The notes beneath the pieces are model-generated. The model was not told the DNA's origin and ran no database searches. It saw only the letters and a list, made by a program, of their open reading frames with translations. Below, in pieces: positions 6,168 through 8,468 of a DNA stretch of 8,468 nucleotides. The stretch spans positions 1 through 8,468 of the forward strand of contig VAXD01000067.1 of NCBI GenBank assembly GCA_005884155.1, written 5' to 3'. The translations under genes were made by a program, and so were the position numbers. The stretch is from Actinomycetota bacterium (GTDB taxonomy: Bacteria; Actinomycetota; Thermoleophilia; Gaiellales; Gaiellaceae). Position 1 is the stretch's first letter, and every line of letters begins with the position of its first letter.

Positions 6168-7051
6168 CGATCGAGATCCGCGAGCCGACCGTCGACGAGG
6201 TGCACGCGATCCGGGAGGTGATCGAGGAGCACGCACAGGCCGCCTTCGGGGAGACCGAGCTGAGCGAAGAGGAGATCAGGAGCTGGCTCACGCGGCCGAA
6301 GCTCGTCGTCCGCGTCGCCGAACGCGAGGGGAAGCTCGTCGGCTACCTCGACGTGTATGCCGAGGACAGCGGCCGCTTTCCCGCAGACGCCCGTACCCTC
6401 GACCCCGAAGTGGCGGCGGCGCTGCTCGCCGAGGCTGAGGCGATCGGCCGCGAGAAGGGTGCCACGGTCGTACGCGCGTTTGTACAAGGGGACGATCCTG
6501 TTATGCGCGAGGTGCTCGAGGAGGTCGGCTGGCAGCCGATCCGCTACTCCTTTCAGATGCGGATCGACCTCGGGGAAGACCCACCCGAGCCGATCTGGCC
6601 GGACGGGCTCTCGCCGCGCAACCTCCGCCCCGGCGAAGAGGAACGCGTCTATGAGGCGAACATGGATGCCTTCGCCGACCACTGGGAGTTCGAGCGCACC
6701 TCGTTCGAGGAGTGGAGCGAGTTTGCCCTGACCCACAGTTTCGACCCGTCGCTCTGGTGGCTCGTCGAGGATGGGGAGGAGCTCGCGGCCTACTCGCTCA
6801 ACTCCTGGCATTTCTCCGGCGATCCGCAGTTCGGCTGGATCGGGAACCTCGGCGTGCGCAAGCCCTGGCGCCGGCGCGGGCTGGCGACCGCTCTCCTGCG
6901 GCACTCCTTCCGGGACTTCCGGGGGCGCGGCGCTACGCGGGTCGGCCTCGGCGTCGACGGGGAGAACACGACCGGCGCTGTCCGGCTGTACGAGAGCGTC
7001 GGCATGCACGTCGCCCGCCGAAACGACACGTACGAGAAGAAGTTCTCGTGA
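6164..7051 (+). CDS. double-GNAT N-acetyltransferase (first paralog)
   Basis: This 295-residue cytoplasmic protein has two GNAT-like halves, an architecture known from mycothiol synthase MshD. The C-terminal half (about 150-295) carries the acetyl-CoA pyrophosphate loop LGVRKPWRRRGLATALL (229-245) and motif B GAVRLYESVGMHVARR (271-286). The N-terminal half (about 1-140) keeps GNAT-like strands (VVRVAEREGKLVGYLDVY), but where the R/Q-x-x-G-x-G/A loop belongs it reads DPEVAAALLAEAEAIGREKGA, so it probably does not bind acetyl-CoA. A linker (EPIWPDGLSPRNL) and a DHWEF segment (172-176) are shared with the next gene. The start is GTG 6164, with GGAG at 6155-6158 and a GTGA overlap with the HAD gene. 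The acceptor substrate is unknown, and an exact MshD role is not supported. Confidence 0.85.
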   Translation: MTIEIREPTVDEVHAIREVIEEHAQAAFGETELSEEEIRSWLTRPKLVVRVAEREGKLVGYLDVYAEDSGRFPADARTLDPEVAAALLAEAEAIGREKGATVVRAFVQGDDPVMREVLEEVGWQPIRYSFQMRIDLGEDPPEPIWPDGLSPRNLRPGEEERVYEANMDAFADHWEFERTSFEEWSEFALTHSFDPSLWWLVEDGEELAAYSLNSWHFSGDPQFGWIGNLGVRKPWRRRGLATALLRHSFRDFRGRGATRVGLGVDGENTTGAVRLYESVGMHVARRNDTYEKKFS

Positions 7052-7962
7052 GCGCCGAGCTCCGGGCGCCGACCGTGGACGATCTTCCAGTGCTGGTCGG
7101 GTTTTTCGACGAGCTCGAGAGCCGTTACGGCGACCTGAACCTCAGCGAGAGCAAGCTGCGCGACGACCTCACGCGCCGCAAAGAGAACGTCGAGCAGAAC
7201 TATCGGATCGCCGTGGAGGACGGCAGGGTCACCGGCTGGGTCGCGCTCTGGTCGCCCGAGGGGCAGCCGGAACGGATCTTCCACAGCCCTCTGGCCCTCC
7301 CGCGCGAGCGCGAGCGGTACGCGCGCCTGCTCGACTGGGCCGAGGAGCGGGCGAACGAGATCGCGAGTGGGAAGGCCTCACGCGTACAGGCGAGCGCCGA
7401 GCAGGACGACAAGGAGCTCTCCGCAGAGCTTCGCGCCCGCGGCTTCGAGCGCGTCAGGCATTTCTTCGAGATGGAGATCGATCTCGCGGAGGACCCCGCT
7501 GAGCCGACCTGGCCGGACGGTCTCGCTGTGCGCGGCTTCGAGCGCTCTGATGCCCGCGCTGTCTACGACGCTGACATGGAGGCGTTCGAGGACCACTGGG
7601 ACCCTTTCGCCGTCACTTTCGAGGAGTGGGGCCGCTACTTCTTCGACAGCTCGGACTTCGATCCGGATCTCTGGTTCGTGGTCGAGGACGAGGGTGAGCT
7701 TGCCGGGTTCTCACTCTGCTCGAAGCAACCTGAGACGACGACCGGCCACGTCCGTGTGCTCGGCGTTCGGCGGCCGTGGCGCCGGCGGGGTCTCGGCACG
7801 GCGCTCCTGCTCCACTCGTTCCGCGAGCTCCGCGCGCGCGGTTGCGAGCGTGTGCGCTTGATGGTGGACGGCGAGAACCTGACCGGCGCGGTGCAGCTGT
7901 ACGAGCGGGCCGGCATGCACGTGGCGCGCCGCGCCGAGCGCTACTGGAAGGAGCTGCGGTGA
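7048..7962 (+). CDS. double-GNAT N-acetyltransferase (second paralog)
   Basis: This 304-residue protein is a clear paralog of the preceding gene. Shared blocks include EDPAEPTWPDGL (149-160), AFEDHW (179-184), FEEW (191-194), VEDEGELAGFSL (212-223), LGVRRPWRRRGLGTALLLHS (238-257) and VDGENLTGAVQLYERAGM (273-290) followed by HVARR. The C-terminal half has the intact acetyl-CoA loop RRRGLG. The N-terminal half (about 1-145) again lacks it. GTG 7048 overlaps the previous TGA as GTGA. The frame continues open far upstream, but that stretch is out-of-frame sequence of the first paralog. The second paralog's N-terminal half has diverged much more than its C-terminal half, so the two proteins may differ in acceptor or act together. 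The substrate is unknown. Confidence 0.85.
   Translation: MSAELRAPTVDDLPVLVGFFDELESRYGDLNLSESKLRDDLTRRKENVEQNYRIAVEDGRVTGWVALWSPEGQPERIFHSPLALPRERERYARLLDWAEERANEIASGKASRVQASAEQDDKELSAELRARGFERVRHFFEMEIDLAEDPAEPTWPDGLAVRGFERSDARAVYDADMEAFEDHWDPFAVTFEEWGRYFFDSSDFDPDLWFVVEDEGELAGFSLCSKQPETTTGHVRVLGVRRPWRRRGLGTALLLHSFRELRARGCERVRLMVDGENLTGAVQLYERAGMHVARRAERYWKELR
7948..7953 (+). promoter_or_regulatory. ribosome binding site for the ureohydrolase gene
   Basis: AAGGAG lies five bases before GTG 7959, inside the end of the second GNAT gene. It fixes the start that includes the zinc ribbon. Confidence 0.6.
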
Positions 7963-8468
7963 GCCGCCTGCGGGCCAAGTGCCCGGACTGCGGAACCTTC
8001 ACCGCTGTGGCGCTCGGGCCCGGCTACGAGTGCCACGCCTGCGGACGGGAGTTCGCTGCGGGGCTGGTGCGGGTGCCGCGCGCCTGGGGTGACGGAGGGC
8101 AGGCGATCGCCGAGGCCGCGCAGCTGCGAGTCCCGTATCCCGAGGTGGCGGTCGTCGAGGAGGACACGCTGGGCGACCAGACGCTTGCCCTCGCCGCCGA
8201 GCTACCGGAGCGCCCATTCGTTCTCGGAGGCTGCTGTTGCACGCACGTCGGTGCTGTCGAGGGGCTCGCCGCGCGTTACGACCGGTTGGCGCTCGTCTGG
8301 GTGGACGCCCACGGCGACCTCAATACGCCTGAGAGCTCTCCGACCGGGAACCTCTGGGGGATGCCGCTCCGGATGATCCTCGACTCGGGGGCGGTCGACG
8401 CCGAGGACACGATCTTGATCGGCGCCCGGAACCTCGATCCGCCCGAGGAGGAGCACATCGCGTCGATC
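7959..8468 (+). CDS. zinc-ribbon ureohydrolase (arginase/agmatinase family), N-terminal 170 residues; 3' end outside window
   Basis: The N-terminus has a four-cysteine zinc ribbon, CPDC (8-11) and CHAC (25-28). The ureohydrolase fold follows: VLGGCCCTHVGAVEGLA (88-104), LVWVDAHGDLN (112-122) and SPTGNLWGMPLRMIL (127-141). Ureohydrolases use a two-manganese centre to hydrolyse guanidino or formimino groups (arginine, agmatine, formimidoylglutamate). The ligand motif DAHGD (D116, H118, D120) is intact. The usual GGDHS is GGCCC, so the first His ligand is a Cys (C93), with H96 nearby. The His that acts as proton shuttle in classical NLHG is W133. The start overlaps the second GNAT as GTGA behind a good AAGGAG. 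The second half of the metal site (SxDxDxxDP) lies beyond the window. Activity on arginine cannot be assumed. Confidence 0.82.
   Translation, partial: MSRLRAKCPDCGTFTAVALGPGYECHACGREFAAGLVRVPRAWGDGGQAIAEAAQLRVPYPEVAVVEEDTLGDQTLALAAELPERPFVLGGCCCTHVGAVEGLAARYDRLALVWVDAHGDLNTPESSPTGNLWGMPLRMILDSGAVDAEDTILIGARNLDPPEEEHIASI

Noticed and set aside
6712..7047. Upstream extension of the second GNAT frame
   Set aside because: It is an alternate reading frame of the first GNAT gene. GTG 7048 gives the GTGA junction and a paralog-matching N-terminus.
7959..8045. Zinc ribbon considered as a separate small gene
   Set aside because: The frame runs without a stop into the ureohydrolase core, and the only good ribosome site (AAGGAG) precedes GTG 7959.

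Overview
The window is a GC-rich, densely packed bacterial segment. Short stop/start overlaps (ATGA or GTGA), many GTG starts, TANNNT-type -10 boxes and Arg/Glu/Ala-rich proteins suggest a high-GC actinomycete. My best guess is the Thermoleophilia side of Actinomycetota (Gaiellales or Solirubrobacterales). That placement is an impression from composition and protein style, not the result of a search.

Region 1 (1-4007, + strand) is a type II fatty acid synthesis operon: the tail of a FabZ-like dehydratase, then fabH, fabD, fabG and fabF. All five overlap their neighbours by 4-8 nt. FabD supplies malonyl-ACP, FabH starts chains, FabF elongates, FabG reduces and FabZ dehydrates. No acyl carrier protein gene is present in the operon part visible here. 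fabG has no ATG, GTG or TTG that would keep its Rossmann motif; its only plausible start is CTG at 2017.

Region 2 (about 4005-4664) fills the whole gap between fabF and a convergent esterase gene. It is bounded by a perfect 20-bp inverted repeat whose outer bases overlap the stop codons of both flanking genes. Inside are the C-terminal end of a DDE transposase with an IS4-type Y(2)R(3)E(6)K signature and an 81-residue heptad-repeat coiled-coil ORF. It looks like a degenerate or non-autonomous insertion sequence with a passenger ORF.

Region 3 (4658-5461, - strand) is a probable secreted or lipoprotein alpha/beta-hydrolase esterase. The 76-nt gap to the next, divergent gene carries two TANNNT boxes placed as expected for leaderless transcripts.

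Region 4 (5538-8468, + strand) is a second overlapping operon: a HAD hydrolase of the 2-haloacid dehalogenase type, two paralogous double-GNAT acetyltransferases in tandem, and the first 170 residues of an unusual ureohydrolase (arginase/agmatinase family). The last has an N-terminal CxxC...CxxC zinc ribbon and substitutions at positions that are metal-binding or catalytic in classical arginases. This gene set is the best candidate for undescribed biology. No rRNA, tRNA or CRISPR array was seen.
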